A stretch of DNA of 64,000 bases from Amblyornis subalaris. Its lineage: Eukaryota; Chordata; Aves; Passeriformes; Ptilonorhynchidae. The notes below the pieces were generated by a model, which did no database searches, was not told the DNA's origin, and saw nothing but the letters and a program-made list of their open reading frames with translations. Below are positions 46,126 through 56,420 of the stretch, in pieces (the first letter of the stretch is position 1; the number at the start of each line of letters is the position of its first letter). The position numbers and the translations under genes were made by a program. Location of the stretch: NCBI GenBank assembly GCA_018881555.1, contig JACAXG010000206.1, positions 7,155 to 71,154 of the forward strand. Reading direction: 5' to 3'.

Positions 46126-47057
46126 TACTCCTGTTTTAAAACAAAAAATTGCTTTCAAAAGTCTTAAGGGTTCAGCCCATAGAAAAGTGAGGATAATTGT
46201 AAATTCAGCATTTTTATGAAATGTGAAAATGGTTCCTATTGCCCGCAGTGAAAATATTTCTAATGAGAAGTCTACCAGAATAATGCTTCTTACCAGATAT
46301 TCTTTCAAGAGTGTCCCAGCAACAACATCTAGAAAATTGTACTATATTGAGGTTTTTTTCAGCTGTGGAAGACTTGCAAAAGGAAATACTTGAGTTTCTT
46401 TCCATTTCGAGAAGTCAAAGGGACAGAAAATCACATCATGGAGACAGAGCCAAGGACATTGGACTCAATGATCTTGGAGGTCTTCTTCCACCTTGATGAT
46501 TCCGTGACGCTGAAAGCAGTGAGGCAGCGACATCTTGAGGAAATCTCTGCTCACTCACCCCATTGGTGGCACACCTGGAGTTTTGGGATATGGGATACGG
46601 GCTCTTAGGGCTGCAGTCATCAGCTAAGTGGCAATGGGAGTCATGGAAGGATGTCCACTTAGAGGTTTCTTTGGGAGTGGAAGTACCCTGAGGGCCATGC
46701 CCTCCTTGGCTCATCAGATTCTCCTGCCTTCTGTATTTGGCTGTGATTCCCACGCAGTCCCAGGGCTCCCTGGAGCTATGATGCCCAGCTGTGGGGTGGT
46801 CTGGGGCTGTCTGTTTCCCTCTCTGACCCCATCCCCCAAGACACTTATGGATAGTGCCAGGCAAGATTTGGGCAGAAAGAGGAGCTTCCAGTGCTGGGTG
46901 ATCCAACAGGTCTAAGCAGATCAAGCTCCATTCACTTTCAAGCCAGCAGCATCGCCAGAATCCACATGAAATCCCACAAATTCATGGAAAATGCCTTTTT
47001 GAGGTGCTCAACCTACCAGATACCTTTGGCTAATCTTCCTCACTGGCTGAATAACTA

Positions 47058-47470
47058 CAGAGAAACACAGAACCATTTAGGTTGGAAAAGCCCTCTAAGA
47101 TCATTGAGTCCAACCATTCCCCCAGCACTGCCAAGGCCACCACTGACCCACATCCCCAAAGGCCACATCCACACATTTTCTTAACACTTCCAGGGATAGT
47201 GATTCCACCACTGCCCTTGGTTCAATGCCTGACCACCCTTTCAGCGAAGGAATTGTTCCTAATATCCAATCTAAACTTCCCCTGGCACAACTTGAGGCCA
47301 TTTCCTCTCATCCTGTCCCTTGTTCCCTGGGAGCAGAGCCTGACCCCCACCTGGCTGCCCCCTCCTGTCAGGGAGTTGTGGAGAGCCAGAAGGTCCCCTC
47401 TGAGCCTCTTTTTCTCCAGGCTGAACAACCCTGAGCTGCTGAAGGTGTTAGTCCAGTGCTGTGCTCAGAT
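47058..47470 (-). mobile_element. CR1 LINE 3' fragment
   Basis: A reverse tail: 'gaaccatttaggttggaaaa', 'ccattcccccagcactgcca', 'ctgtcagggagttgtggaga'. It is of the same subfamily as the 27-kb copy. Confidence 0.88.
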
Positions 47471-48425
47471 GTCACTATTCAGTTGCTGTCCACCACATCA
47501 GGAATGCCTGATTTCATGGGATGGGTGGCCTCAAGGCCGCCTCCTTCAGTGAGTCCCACATTTGTGTTTTCAAGGATTTTCGGGGCAACGCCCAGGATGC
47601 AGAACCACAGGACTTTGCTTCCTGCTAAATGCCTGATCCTGGCACAGGAGTAGCAACCTGGCCCTGCTGCAGGAGGCTGAACCCCTGGTACAGATGAAGA
47701 AATTACTGTTTCTTCCCCCCTTTCCTCTTTCCTTGCCTTTCTTATGGGTCCATTCTCTTATCTCAGTATGCTCCCTGTTTATGTATTTTATAATTCACCT
47801 TCAAAGAGCCCTTAAAAGGGTTCAACTACTTTTAGGGAACTATAAGTCCCATAAGGTCATTAGAATAGATTCAAGCCTTCATTTTTTTCCAGCCCTCTAT
47901 CACCTCTGTCCATCTCACCATGGGGAATCAGGATGAGACGAAGCAGAAACTTAAAGATCCTGGTGACCAGTCCTGATGGCTCAGTTTAGTCTCAACAGAA
48001 AGACCCACAGAGAAGCAAGCTCTGTGAGAGCCACCAAGGCGGTGGGGGACTTGGATATGGGGAATGTGAGGAGAGGTGGAGGGAAATTGGGATTATTCAA
48101 CCTGAAGAACAACATGCAAAGGGATCTTTTTCCCCCCGACAGGTCCTTACCCTTCCAAAGAGGGTTTGGCACCAGAAGAATTGATACCCAGGCATGAAGC
48201 CACATCTGGGATATCCACTGATCCTGTCAGCTTAGCAAACATAGGATAAGGGAAGGATGAAGTCATCCAGATGCTTTGAACACTGGTCCAGCCAGGAAAA
48301 ACCACTCCGCCATGGCTCATCCACTGCCCTTCAGCAGGGCTTTGGGGTACAGAGTTGGAGGGTGGGAGGGCAAAAGGAATTGCCCCGTGAGATGCCCGTC
48401 TCCCCTCCCCACAGACAGGGCACGC

Positions 48426-48497
48426 TGACCCCGGTGTGATTTGAACACACAGCCTTCTGATCTGGAGTCAGACGCGCTGCCATTGCGCCACGAGGTC
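48426..48497 (-). tRNA. tRNA-Trp (CCA)
   Basis: A 72-nt sequence on the minus strand starts GACCTCGTGGCGCAATGG and ends CACACCGGGGTCA, matching vertebrate tRNA-Trp. The anticodon loop is CTCCAGA with anticodon CCA. The acceptor and T stems pair, with GTGTG opposite CACAC around the TTCAAAT loop. No CCA is encoded, as usual in eukaryotes. It lies at the left edge of the tRNA island. Confidence 0.93.
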
Positions 48498-48799
48498 AGG
48501 GGTGGGACACCCTCTGCCCAGATGCCACCCCGGAATTTGGGCCGTTCTTTGAGGGAAGGGGCATTTCGATTCACCTGACAGAGTGGGACCATCCTCGCCT
48601 GTTGCCTTGCTAAAAAAAGAGGGCTCTAAATGAGGTACTTCAGAGGAAAAAAGCCAGAAATGAGCATTGCTCAGAGCAGCCCTGCAGAGCCTCTCCCAGG
48701 AGAAACAGGCTCCTGAGCGTGGTGTCTCCAGAGGGGCACGAGGGATGGTGGCCCAGCACCTCCCTGGGGACAAAGGCCCCATTCACCTGGAAAATGCGT

Positions 48800-49984
48800 G
48801 GATGTCAAACCCATGACTGACAGGTCATGGGAAATGACCAAAGTGCAGGACAAAGCAGGGAGGTGTGGTGGGTGTCTGCTGTACTTTGCCTCATGGGGAA
48901 GCTGAAGGGAGTGAAAACTTTCTTTGGAGAGTGGAAGAAACTTCATAACTTCAGGCTCAGCCACTCCTGGAGGACCTGGACTTATCTCCATGTGATACTT
49001 CCCTGGAAGGCCAGTGTGGGGTGGTACAGTCAGTCCAGGGGACTACTGGAATATTTAAGGACAATGGTTCGGTGAAAGATGATGGAAAGAGATTTCTGAT
49101 GAACAACATGAGGAGTTTTTTCAAGACAAGAGTAAAAAGGAAGAGTCTGGTCCATCCCTCCTCAGAGCCCACATGAAGATTATGACAGGAATGTTCCTGA
49201 AAGCCATGCCTGAATGAAGGAAGGATGTGATGATGACTGGAAACAGAGACCATGGATTTACCAACGGCAGAACACCCTCAGACAATACAATTCCTTCCTC
49301 GATGGTCAAGCAGATACTGAGGAACATCATTTATCTTGGCTTTGGCTTCACCTCTCACAGGGTCTCCCAGATGTGTCCCTGCAGCAGGAAACACAGACAG
49401 AGCACCTGAGCTCCATCCAAAGCCAAAACAAAGGGCCAGGACCAGGCACTGATGGGGTTAGGGTCAGTGTTGGCAGCCCAGGGGACCCTTCAGTGCTGCA
49501 TGCTGAACTGGGTGGGTTTGGTGTCTCTGTGGTGGGCACAGAGAATGTTCTAGAGAAGGAAGGACACAGATAGCCCAACGGGGACATGGGAATAACGATG
49601 GGACAGGGCCAGTGGCGCAATGGACAACGCGCCTGACTACGGATCAGGAGATTGCAGGTTCGACTCCTGCCTGGCTCAACACTTTTAGCCAGGGCAACTT
49701 CCTCCTGCTCCCCTGCTGAGGACCTTCCCTCTCCTGCCCANCNTNCCNCCTCCCTCCAGCTCCTGNTGTCCTGCCCCAGCACTCCAAAAGGGGCAGAGCT
49801 GGGACCCACACCANAGCCNGGNNCACCACAGCAAATCCCCCAGCGGAGCGCGGGTGCCTCCTGAGCTGCTGCCCTGCAGCCAGCACAGAGCCAGCACTGC
49901 CAGGATGTCCTGGCACCTCGTGTGCTCTGGTCCCCAGCCCCCTCCGAGGCTCCCACTGGTCTTGCTGCCCTTTGTCAGTGCCTT
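48800..49984 (+). repeat. Left arm of large inverted duplication
   Basis: The segment 49310-49984 is nearly identical in inverted orientation to 51480-52140. It includes the tRNA-Arg and a cluster of Ns at 49741-49823 that are mirrored one for one in the other arm. More diverged similarity continues outward to about 48800 (partner to about 52660). Confidence 0.88.
49606..49678 (+). tRNA. tRNA-Arg (ACG)
   Basis: A 73-nt sequence starts GGGCCAGTGGCGCAATGGA and ends TCCTGCCTGGCTCA. The anticodon loop CTACGGA gives anticodon ACG (inosine at the wobble position, reading CGN). The acceptor stem GGGCCAG/CTGGCTC has one G-U pair. The T loop is TTCGACT. It is the only plus-strand tRNA here and mirrors the copy at 51786-51858. 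Confidence 0.94.
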
Positions 49985-50145
49985 GAAAAGTTCTGCTCTG
50001 GAAGCAGCGCCCTGCTCACAGCTTTGACGTCACAAAATGATGTTGTTGTGATGGTGATGCTGGAGAGATAGACAAAGAGCCTGGAAGGGTAAGGACCTCA
50101 GGAAGACAGCTGTCCCACCTCCAGCACAGCCAGGCAGTTTCAGGG

Positions 50146-50222
50146 TGAGCCAGGCAGGAGTTGAACCTGCAGTCCCCTGATCCGTAGTCAGGTGATTTCA
50201 GAGTCCATTGCGTGACTGCCCC
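50146..50222 (-). pseudogene. tRNA-Arg (ACG) pseudogene
   Basis: The anticodon arm (CCTGACTACGGATCAGG) and the 3' half resemble the neighbouring tRNA-Arg genes. The D arm is disrupted by a longer altered segment (about 4 nt extra, reading CTCTGAAATCA), and the acceptor stem has a mismatch. It is unlikely to fold as a working tRNA. Confidence 0.85.
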
Positions 50223-50844
50223 CAGGCTCTGGTCCCACCTGCTGTCCCCTCCTCTCTGTACCACCTGGATTTGGTGGTGGTTAAAGGGAAGTGGCAGGAT
50301 CTCACCTTGCTCCCACCTGCCCCATCCATGTCAGCCTTGCCCTCCTCACCTGTGGGGAGAGGTCAGTAGTGGTCCCACTGCTTCCACCACCCAGGAGAGG
50401 AGATTCCTGTCCTGAGCTCCAGGCAGCAAGGGCAGATGGTGGCCTCCAGCCCCTCAGCTGCTCTGCTGGGTTGCAGGGCACATCTTGACTTCCTCATGGG
50501 ATGTGTAGTTACATTTCCCAGCCAACACAGGGCTTGGAGCAGCCCAGGATTCTCTGGAGCTGTGGTGCCCAGTGGGAGGGAAAGCTCAGCCCAAGGCCAC
50601 CTGTTTTGTCCTCCACTCGCTCCTGCCTGGTGACAGAGGGACATGCAGGGGAGTTGTAGCAAGATCTTGCTTAATGGCCAGTTGGCCTGGGCTACCCTGC
50701 ACAGGGGCACCTTCGACCTTCCCTGTCCAAGCCACAGACACTGTGAAGGTACCAAACAGTGGTGGCAACTCCATCCGCCTGCAAATGTGGGATAGAGCAA
50801 CAAAACGACATGGAAATGGGAATTTCACATTGAACAGCAGAGTG

Positions 50845-51000
50845 ATTCAAGTTGGAAACGACACATGGAGGTCTCTAGTCCAGTTTTCCGCTCAGCTTGT
50901 GACATTCAGATCAGGACTGTGTGCTCAAAGTCTGATTATCTCCAAGGATGGAGAGGCCACAGCCTCTCTGGGCTCCTCTCTCAGTGATCTACCAGGTCAT
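50845..51000 (-). mobile_element. Possible old CR1 fragment
   Basis: Degenerate text ('agtgattcaagttggaaacg', 'ggccacagcctctctgggct') resembles a reversed CR1 tail between two tRNA copies. The subfamily is unclear. Confidence 0.5.
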
Positions 51001-51169
51001 GGGGAATTTATTTTTGCCAGTGTATCCAGTCAGACCCTCCCCTGAAGCGAGGGAAGTTTTGCTATGCAGGAAGCGCACCAAGAAGGGACAAACACCAGGC
51101 AAAGGTGGGGTACCATGGAGAGAGATGTCCCCTGTCACCATCAGGGCCAGGCTGTGGGCAGGAAAATGT

Positions 51170-51242
51170 CGAGCCAGGCAGGAGTCAAACCTGGGATCTC
51201 CTGATCCGTAGTCAGGCGCGTTGTCCATTGTGCCACTGGCCC
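51170..51242 (-). tRNA. tRNA-Arg (ACG), slightly degenerate
   Basis: A 73-nt sequence starts GGGCCAGTGGCACAATGGA and ends TGCCTGGCTCG, with anticodon ACG. Compared with its neighbours it has a C-to-T change in the T loop (TTTGACT instead of TTCGACT), at the C that normally contacts the D loop. It also has a mismatch at the base of the T stem, so it may be inactive or weak. Confidence 0.8.
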
Positions 51243-51479
51243 AGTCCTCCTGGAGCTCTGGGGCCTTCCCATTGCTGGATTAGTTTAGTACAGAAAATGA
51301 TAGATGTTAGGAGATCCTTGGAAAGCAGGAGATGCAATCCCTGCAGAGCACAAAAGTCTTTGACGTGAGGTTATTTCGTTAGTTGAACTTTAAATAACTC
51401 CAAGGATGGAAACTCCAGAACTTCTCTGGGACCGTGTCCCAATCCCAGACCATGGAGCTCGTCACATGCAGAACTTTGC

Positions 51480-52660
51480 GAGGCACTGACCAAGGGCAGC
51501 AAGACCAGTGGGAGCCTCGGAGGGGGCTGGGGACCAGAGCACACGAGGTGCCAGGACATCCTGGCAGTGCTGGCTCTGTGCTGGCTGCAGGGCAGCAGCT
51601 CAGGAGGCACCCGCGCTCCGCTGGGGGATTTGCTGTGGTGNNCCNGGCTNTGGTGTGGGTCCCAGCTCTGCCCCTTTTGGAGTGCTGGGGCAGGACANCA
51701 GGAGCTGGAGGGAGGNGGNANGNTGGGCAGGAGAGGGAAGGTCCTCAGCAGGGGAGCAGGAGGAAGTTGCCCTGGCTAAAAGTGTTGAGCCAGGCAGGAG
51801 TCGAACCTGCAATCTCCTGATCCGTAGTCAGGCGCGTTGTCCATTGCGCCACTGGCCCTGTCCCATCGTTATTCCCATGTCCCCGTTGGGCTATCTGTGT
51901 CCTTCCTTCTCTAGAACATTCTCTGCGCCCACCACAGAGACACCAAACCCACCCAGTTCAGCATGCAGCAGTGAAGGGTCCCCTGGGCTGCCAACACCGA
52001 CCCTAACCCCATCGGTGCCTGGTCCTGGCCCTTTGTTTTGGCTTTGGATGGAGCTCAGGTGCTCTGTCTGTGTGTCCTGCTGCAGGGACACATCTGGGAG
52101 ACCCTGTCAGAGGTGAAACCAAAGCCAATAAATGATGTTCCTTAGCATCCTCTCGGCTACCAAGGAAATCCTCTCTCCAAGGAAGCGTGTTATGTTGGCC
52201 AAGGGTGGTCTGGCCTTGGTAAATCCTTGGCCTTCCAGTCATTTTCACATCTTTCCTCCATTCAGGCATGGATTTCAGGACGATTGCTTCCTTAGCCTCC
52301 ATGAGGGCTCTGCGCTGAGGTTGGCCAAACTAGAGCTCTCCAGACAGTCTTTCTTAATCTTCTTGAAAATAAACTTCTCATGGTTTTCATCAGAAACTTG
52401 TCCCTTTGCCCACAATCCTACACTGAATAATTGCTCTTGGTCCCCCTCCAGAAATCCCCTAGACTGACCACACCACCCCATGTTACCCTGCCAGGCAAGG
52501 CTGTCCAGGTCCTCCAGGAGTGACTGAGCCTGCATTTAAAAAGTTTCCTGCACTTTCTTGAGGAAGACTTCACCTCCTTCATGAGGTAAATTGTGGCAGA
52601 CACCCACCAGGACACCTCCCCGCTTTGTGCTCTACTTCGATCCTGACCCATAAATTCCAT
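51480..52660 (-). repeat. Right arm of large inverted duplication
   Basis: The inverted partner of 48800-49984. The inner part (51480-52140) is nearly identical, including N positions at 51641-51723, and the outer part is diverged. A small number of substitutions distinguish the arms near 52000. Confidence 0.88.
51786..51858 (-). tRNA. tRNA-Arg (ACG)
   Basis: A 73-nt copy with anticodon ACG, identical in sequence to the plus-strand copy at 49606-49678, of which it is the inverted-repeat partner. The stems and the TTCGACT T loop are intact. Confidence 0.94.
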
Positions 52661-52778
52661 CTGGCTCAAAGGAGAGCTCTGGGCACCATATTCCCCCTAT
52701 ATTCCATGCCCCTCTAGGTGGCCAGAGCCTCTCTGAGCCCCCCAGAAAAGCAGAGAGGTGCCAGCGGGGCCCCAGGAC

Positions 52779-52850
52779 TGACCCCGGTGTGATTCGAACA
52801 CACAACCTTCTGATCTGGAGTCAGACGCGCTGCCCTTGCGCCACGAGGTC
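52779..52850 (-). tRNA. tRNA-Trp (CCA)
   Basis: A 72-nt sequence with anticodon CCA. It differs from the 48426-48497 copy at a few positions (GCAAGGG in the D arm, TTCGAAT in the T loop). It is on the same strand as that copy, so the two Trp genes do not follow the inverted symmetry of the Arg arms. Confidence 0.92.
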
Positions 52851-52859
52851 GGGATGGAG

Positions 52860-54314
52860 GGGCCCAGGGACCTGGGATTGGCTGCTGGGAACGTCCTTTC
52901 CATGGGGACCACCCCGGGGTGTCCATGCACACCCCCAGGAGCAGGACTGTGGCTATGGAAAGGACAGCCTGAGGGGAGGGTGGCCAAAGCCTGGCCGCAG
53001 ACACCAGTCCAGGCTGCAGGATGAACGCACAGGGTGGGATGAGAGGATCTACAGGGTCAGTGAGGGCAGGGACCAGGCTCAGGGATGCTCCGAGGGAGGA
53101 TGGTGGCCCAGGGGGGAACACAGGACAGCCCGAGGTGGGCTTTGGTAGAGCAGAACTCCCATGGGCTCAGCCCAGTCACAGCTCCTGATGCCCTGCCCCA
53201 GGCACAACCCTGTGCTGGCTGGGAATGGCAGCTGGACCTTCCACAAGGAAGGCAGCATGTCCCTCCAGTGCCTTCCTTACCCCTCTCCAACTCCATTCCC
53301 AACTCCCCAGCACGCTGGAGACAGTCTGCTGGGTACCAGGGACTGCCCTCTGGAGAGGGATGTGGTGGGGGTACAACACAGGCAGGGGCTGGGGCCAGCA
53401 GGGCAATGGGAAAAGCACCAGGAAACTCCTCCCTGGCTCAGCCTAATCCTGCCCACGGCCTGGCCAGAGCAGAGCTCTCAATATTACCATAGTTACAGAG
53501 GTTTTTGAAAGTTATAGAAATGTCATAAATCTATATGAAGTTAGAAAGAGTTAACTTTATAGTTAAACACTTACGTTGCTTGTGACTCCCTCCAAAAATT
53601 CAATTTCTCTGTAAAATTTGATGCCTGAAAATAAAACCCATCCCTGCTGTCCAAACATATCAATAATCACCACGCATTTACCCTCTGAATTACCGGTGCT
53701 GAGGATGGAGCAAACAGGCATTTCCTCTTGCTTTTACCTTTCCACCTGAGCAAATCCTGCGCCACAAAGCCCCTTCCTCTTCCAGCAGCTTTTCCCACAA
53801 GAGGGAGCCAGGAACCAGCTCACGAGCTCCGCGAGCTGAAGTCAAGCTGGAGGTGAATTTTGCTCAGTGGACCCTCCATCCCTAAGCCAGAAGGGAAATT
53901 CAGCGTTTCCTTCCTGGAAATACAGATTTATTTTCTCCACAGCCCATATTTTTTTGGCTGTTCAGTCCCAGTGGTCACTATTAGACTTTCCCCCACATTT
54001 TTCCCTGCTGACCACCCCCAGTGGCACCTCTCCTCATCCATCCCACTCTGTTACTTGCTCCTTACAATGTTATAAACAAGGTCAGGTTTTCAGCCAGTTC
54101 CAGGAGCGCTTCACCCCGACTGCAATCAAATCCTGCTTTTACACTGCCATAATGTAAGTCTGGAAAAGTGTTTGGGGAAAGCAGATGTTTCCCATAATTT
54201 TAGTGTCCCAGGTATTATTTTCAGAGTTACCCCATGACTGAAAACTTCAAAATGAAAGAGAAGTCTTCTCTTCTGATACAAACTCCCTTCCTCGAAGAGA
54301 TGTGAGCCTCAGGC
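52860..54314. other. Intergenic, no gene recognised
   Basis: The first 600 bp are GC-rich with long overlapping frames on both strands and no domains. No further tRNA was found. Confidence 0.45.
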
Positions 54315-54605
54315 CAGATCAGCAAGATCCTCCAGGGATGGGGACTCCACTGTTGCCCTGGGCAGCTGTGTCAGAGATTGACAGAGCTTTCTGGAATTGG
54401 GAATTGTTCCTAATATCCAATCTAAACCTCCCCTGGTGCAATCTGAGGTGCTTCCTCTTGTCCTGTCCCTTGTTTCCTGGGAGCAGATCCTGACCCCCCT
54501 GGCTGCCCCCTCCTGTCAGGGAGTTGTGGAGAGCCAGGAGGTCCCCCCTGAGCCTCCTTTTCTCCAGGCTGAGCCCCCCCAGCTCCCTCAGCAGCTCCTC
54601 ATAAG
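54315..54605 (-). mobile_element. CR1 LINE 3' fragment, outer end missing
   Basis: Reverse tail text: 'tccagggatggggactccac', 'cctaatatccaatctaaacc', 'ctgtcagggagttgtggaga'. Confidence 0.85.
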
Positions 54606-54682
54606 AGTTCTTTAGGCAAGAGGCAGAGTTTCGCTTGCGTGTCAGCATTTCTTCTGTGATCCATATAAAACCTGTCTCTTAC

Positions 54683-54740
54683 CTGGAATAACCTGGGAAA
54701 AGAGGAGAACAAACAAGAGCAAATAAAGTGCAGAAGTATC
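54683..54740 (-). pseudogene. Defensin signal-exon relic lacking a start codon
   Basis: The minus strand ends in a perfect phase-1 donor (CCAG|GTAAGAG) preceded by an open hydrophobic frame reading ALYLLLFVLLFSQVIPG, closely like AvBD signal exons. The 58-nt position where ATG should be is GAT, and there is no in-frame ATG nearby. No mature exon was seen in the 1.5 kb downstream. It lies between the tRNA island and AvBD11, where no minus-strand defensin is expected from the chicken order. Confidence 0.55.
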
Positions 54741-55623
54741 AAGGCAGAATGAGATGGTGTTTGAATTTCAAAGGTGTTTTTTTTTCCTGGGATATTTTCT
54801 GATCATAATTTAAAGGGGATTGTGATTGTATAAGCATTTGTGGTCTGATAGTGAGGACGTTCTGGAAATGATGGAGAAGGATTTTGAACATAAGGTCACT
54901 GGGCAATCACTCCTCTTCCACCAGGCTTTTGACACACCTGAGGTTCTGAATTTGTACCTCACTTCCCATGAAAATATAATTTAAAGAGGCAAACGTTTCC
55001 AGCCCATCATTAAACAGAGCAGGACCATTTTTTTTTCAATTTTAAAAATAATTCTTGAGTTAGGAAGCTGGGGTTTTGCTCCAGTCTGACAAAGTACAAC
55101 GACAGATCCTGTCTGAGAGCTGGGATGAATATCTCAGCTAGGATCCCCTTGGATTCAATGGGAACCTGAGCCAACTGAAGGGTTCTTGTCGCAGTCTTTG
55201 TTTCATCCCTTCCCCTGGAGTACCTGGAAATGGACACAAACACTTCTCCTTCACAACTTGGTGGCACCTGCAAATTTCAATGCAAAGCTAACAAAGAAAC
55301 CAGGGAGGCAGAGAGAGAACAAAGCCCAGAAACCGAAGGGAAGGTTTGTGTTGTTGATATCAAGGCCACTGGGTCAGAACAACATCAATAAATATCATGT
55401 ACAGAAAGAGGCTGAAGCAAATGACAGCAGTTTCTTCTGCTCTGAGGGAGAACCTGAGCTGTCAGCTGCCACTTCCTTGGGTCTGTTGATATCATTCGAA
55501 CTCTGTACAGGCAAATCCTGAGGAAAGCTCAGGAGTCTCGCTTGTCATGTGCTCCTTGTGCACCTGCAAAGCTGAAGGTGCTGCTCGTGACACCTGAAAA
55601 CTGATAATCTGCACCTCATGTAT
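54741..55623. other. Intergenic, no gene recognised
   Basis: Nothing was identified upstream of the CR1 pair. Confidence 0.5.
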
Positions 55624-55735
55624 CATAGAATCACGGAATGACGGAATGGTTTGGGATGGAAGGGACCTGAAAGTTCATCTCATTCCAACCCCCTGCCATG
55701 GACACCTTCAACTAGACCAGATTGCTTTTTCCTTC
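55624..55735 (-). mobile_element. CR1 LINE 3' fragment, left arm of inverted pair
   Basis: A reverse tail: 'aatcacggaatgacggaatg', 'cattccaaccccctgccatg'. Confidence 0.85.
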
Positions 55736-55859
55736 ACAGCACCTTTCACAGAACAAAATACAACTATTTAATGTTTGTGGATGGAATGAACACTATGCTT
55801 TATTTCTTTCTCTTGGGAACAACTGTTGCATCACAGGACATGCAGCAGGATCGTACATT

Positions 55860-56040
55860 TTCAGTTGCCCAGAGAAGCCGTGGCTGCCCCATCCCTGGAA
55901 GTGTCCAGGTTGGACGGGGCTTGGAGCAACCTGGGATAGTGGAAGGTGTTCCTGTCCATGGCAGGGGGTGGAACGAGATGGTCTGTAAGGTCCCTTCCAA
56001 CCCAAACCATTTCATGATTCTATGATGATCCTATGATTTT
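55860..56040 (+). mobile_element. CR1 LINE 3' fragment, right arm of inverted pair
   Basis: A forward tail: 'gttgcccagagaagccgtgg', 'cggggcttggagcaacctgg', 'ccatttcatgattctatgat'. It is separated from the left arm by about 125 bp. Confidence 0.88.
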
Positions 56041-56334
56041 CCAGGTGCCTTCTCTCCCACCAAACAATGGCCAATTTCCTCCAGGCAATCCATTACCAAC
56101 CACATGGATCTTTTAAGTCAACAATGCTCTCCAGGTGGATCAATATTGAGAAGGAGCCCTCCCAGCGTCCATCCCCGTGGTCAGGCAGGGAGGCAGGGCT
56201 GTTTCTCCCCTTGCTGCCGTGGCCCCAGGGCCATTGTTCAGGGGTAGCCGTGTGCAGCGGTCAGGCTGTACCCGCTGCCTTCCCCTGCCACCCCTGCCAA
56301 GGTCCCCGGACAGCCAGGGCCGTTCCCACAGCCC

Positions 56335-56340
56335 TATAAA
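56335..56340 (+). promoter_or_regulatory. TATA box of AvBD11
   Basis: TATAAA lies 81-86 bp upstream of the AvBD11 ATG, so the 5' UTR and signal peptide appear to share one exon. Confidence 0.7.
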
Positions 56341-56420
56341 TGCCAGAGAGCTCCTCCTCCTCTGCTCAGAGGTTCTGGCATTGTGGCCCTGTCTCCACCC
56401 TGCGGCTGAGACCTTCCACC

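Larger units (their letters stand above)
36660..48425. other. Gene-poor interval between AvBD10 and the tRNA island
   Basis: Nearly 12 kb of short CR1 tails and unique sequence. Open frames are short and lack recognisable domains. No defensin signal exon, paired-cysteine exon or tRNA was found. Confidence 0.5.

Noticed and set aside
49348..49956. A 202-codon frame, also present as 51508-52116
   Set aside because: It overlaps the tRNA-Arg gene and N-rich sequence in both inverted arms, and the product has no recognisable domain.
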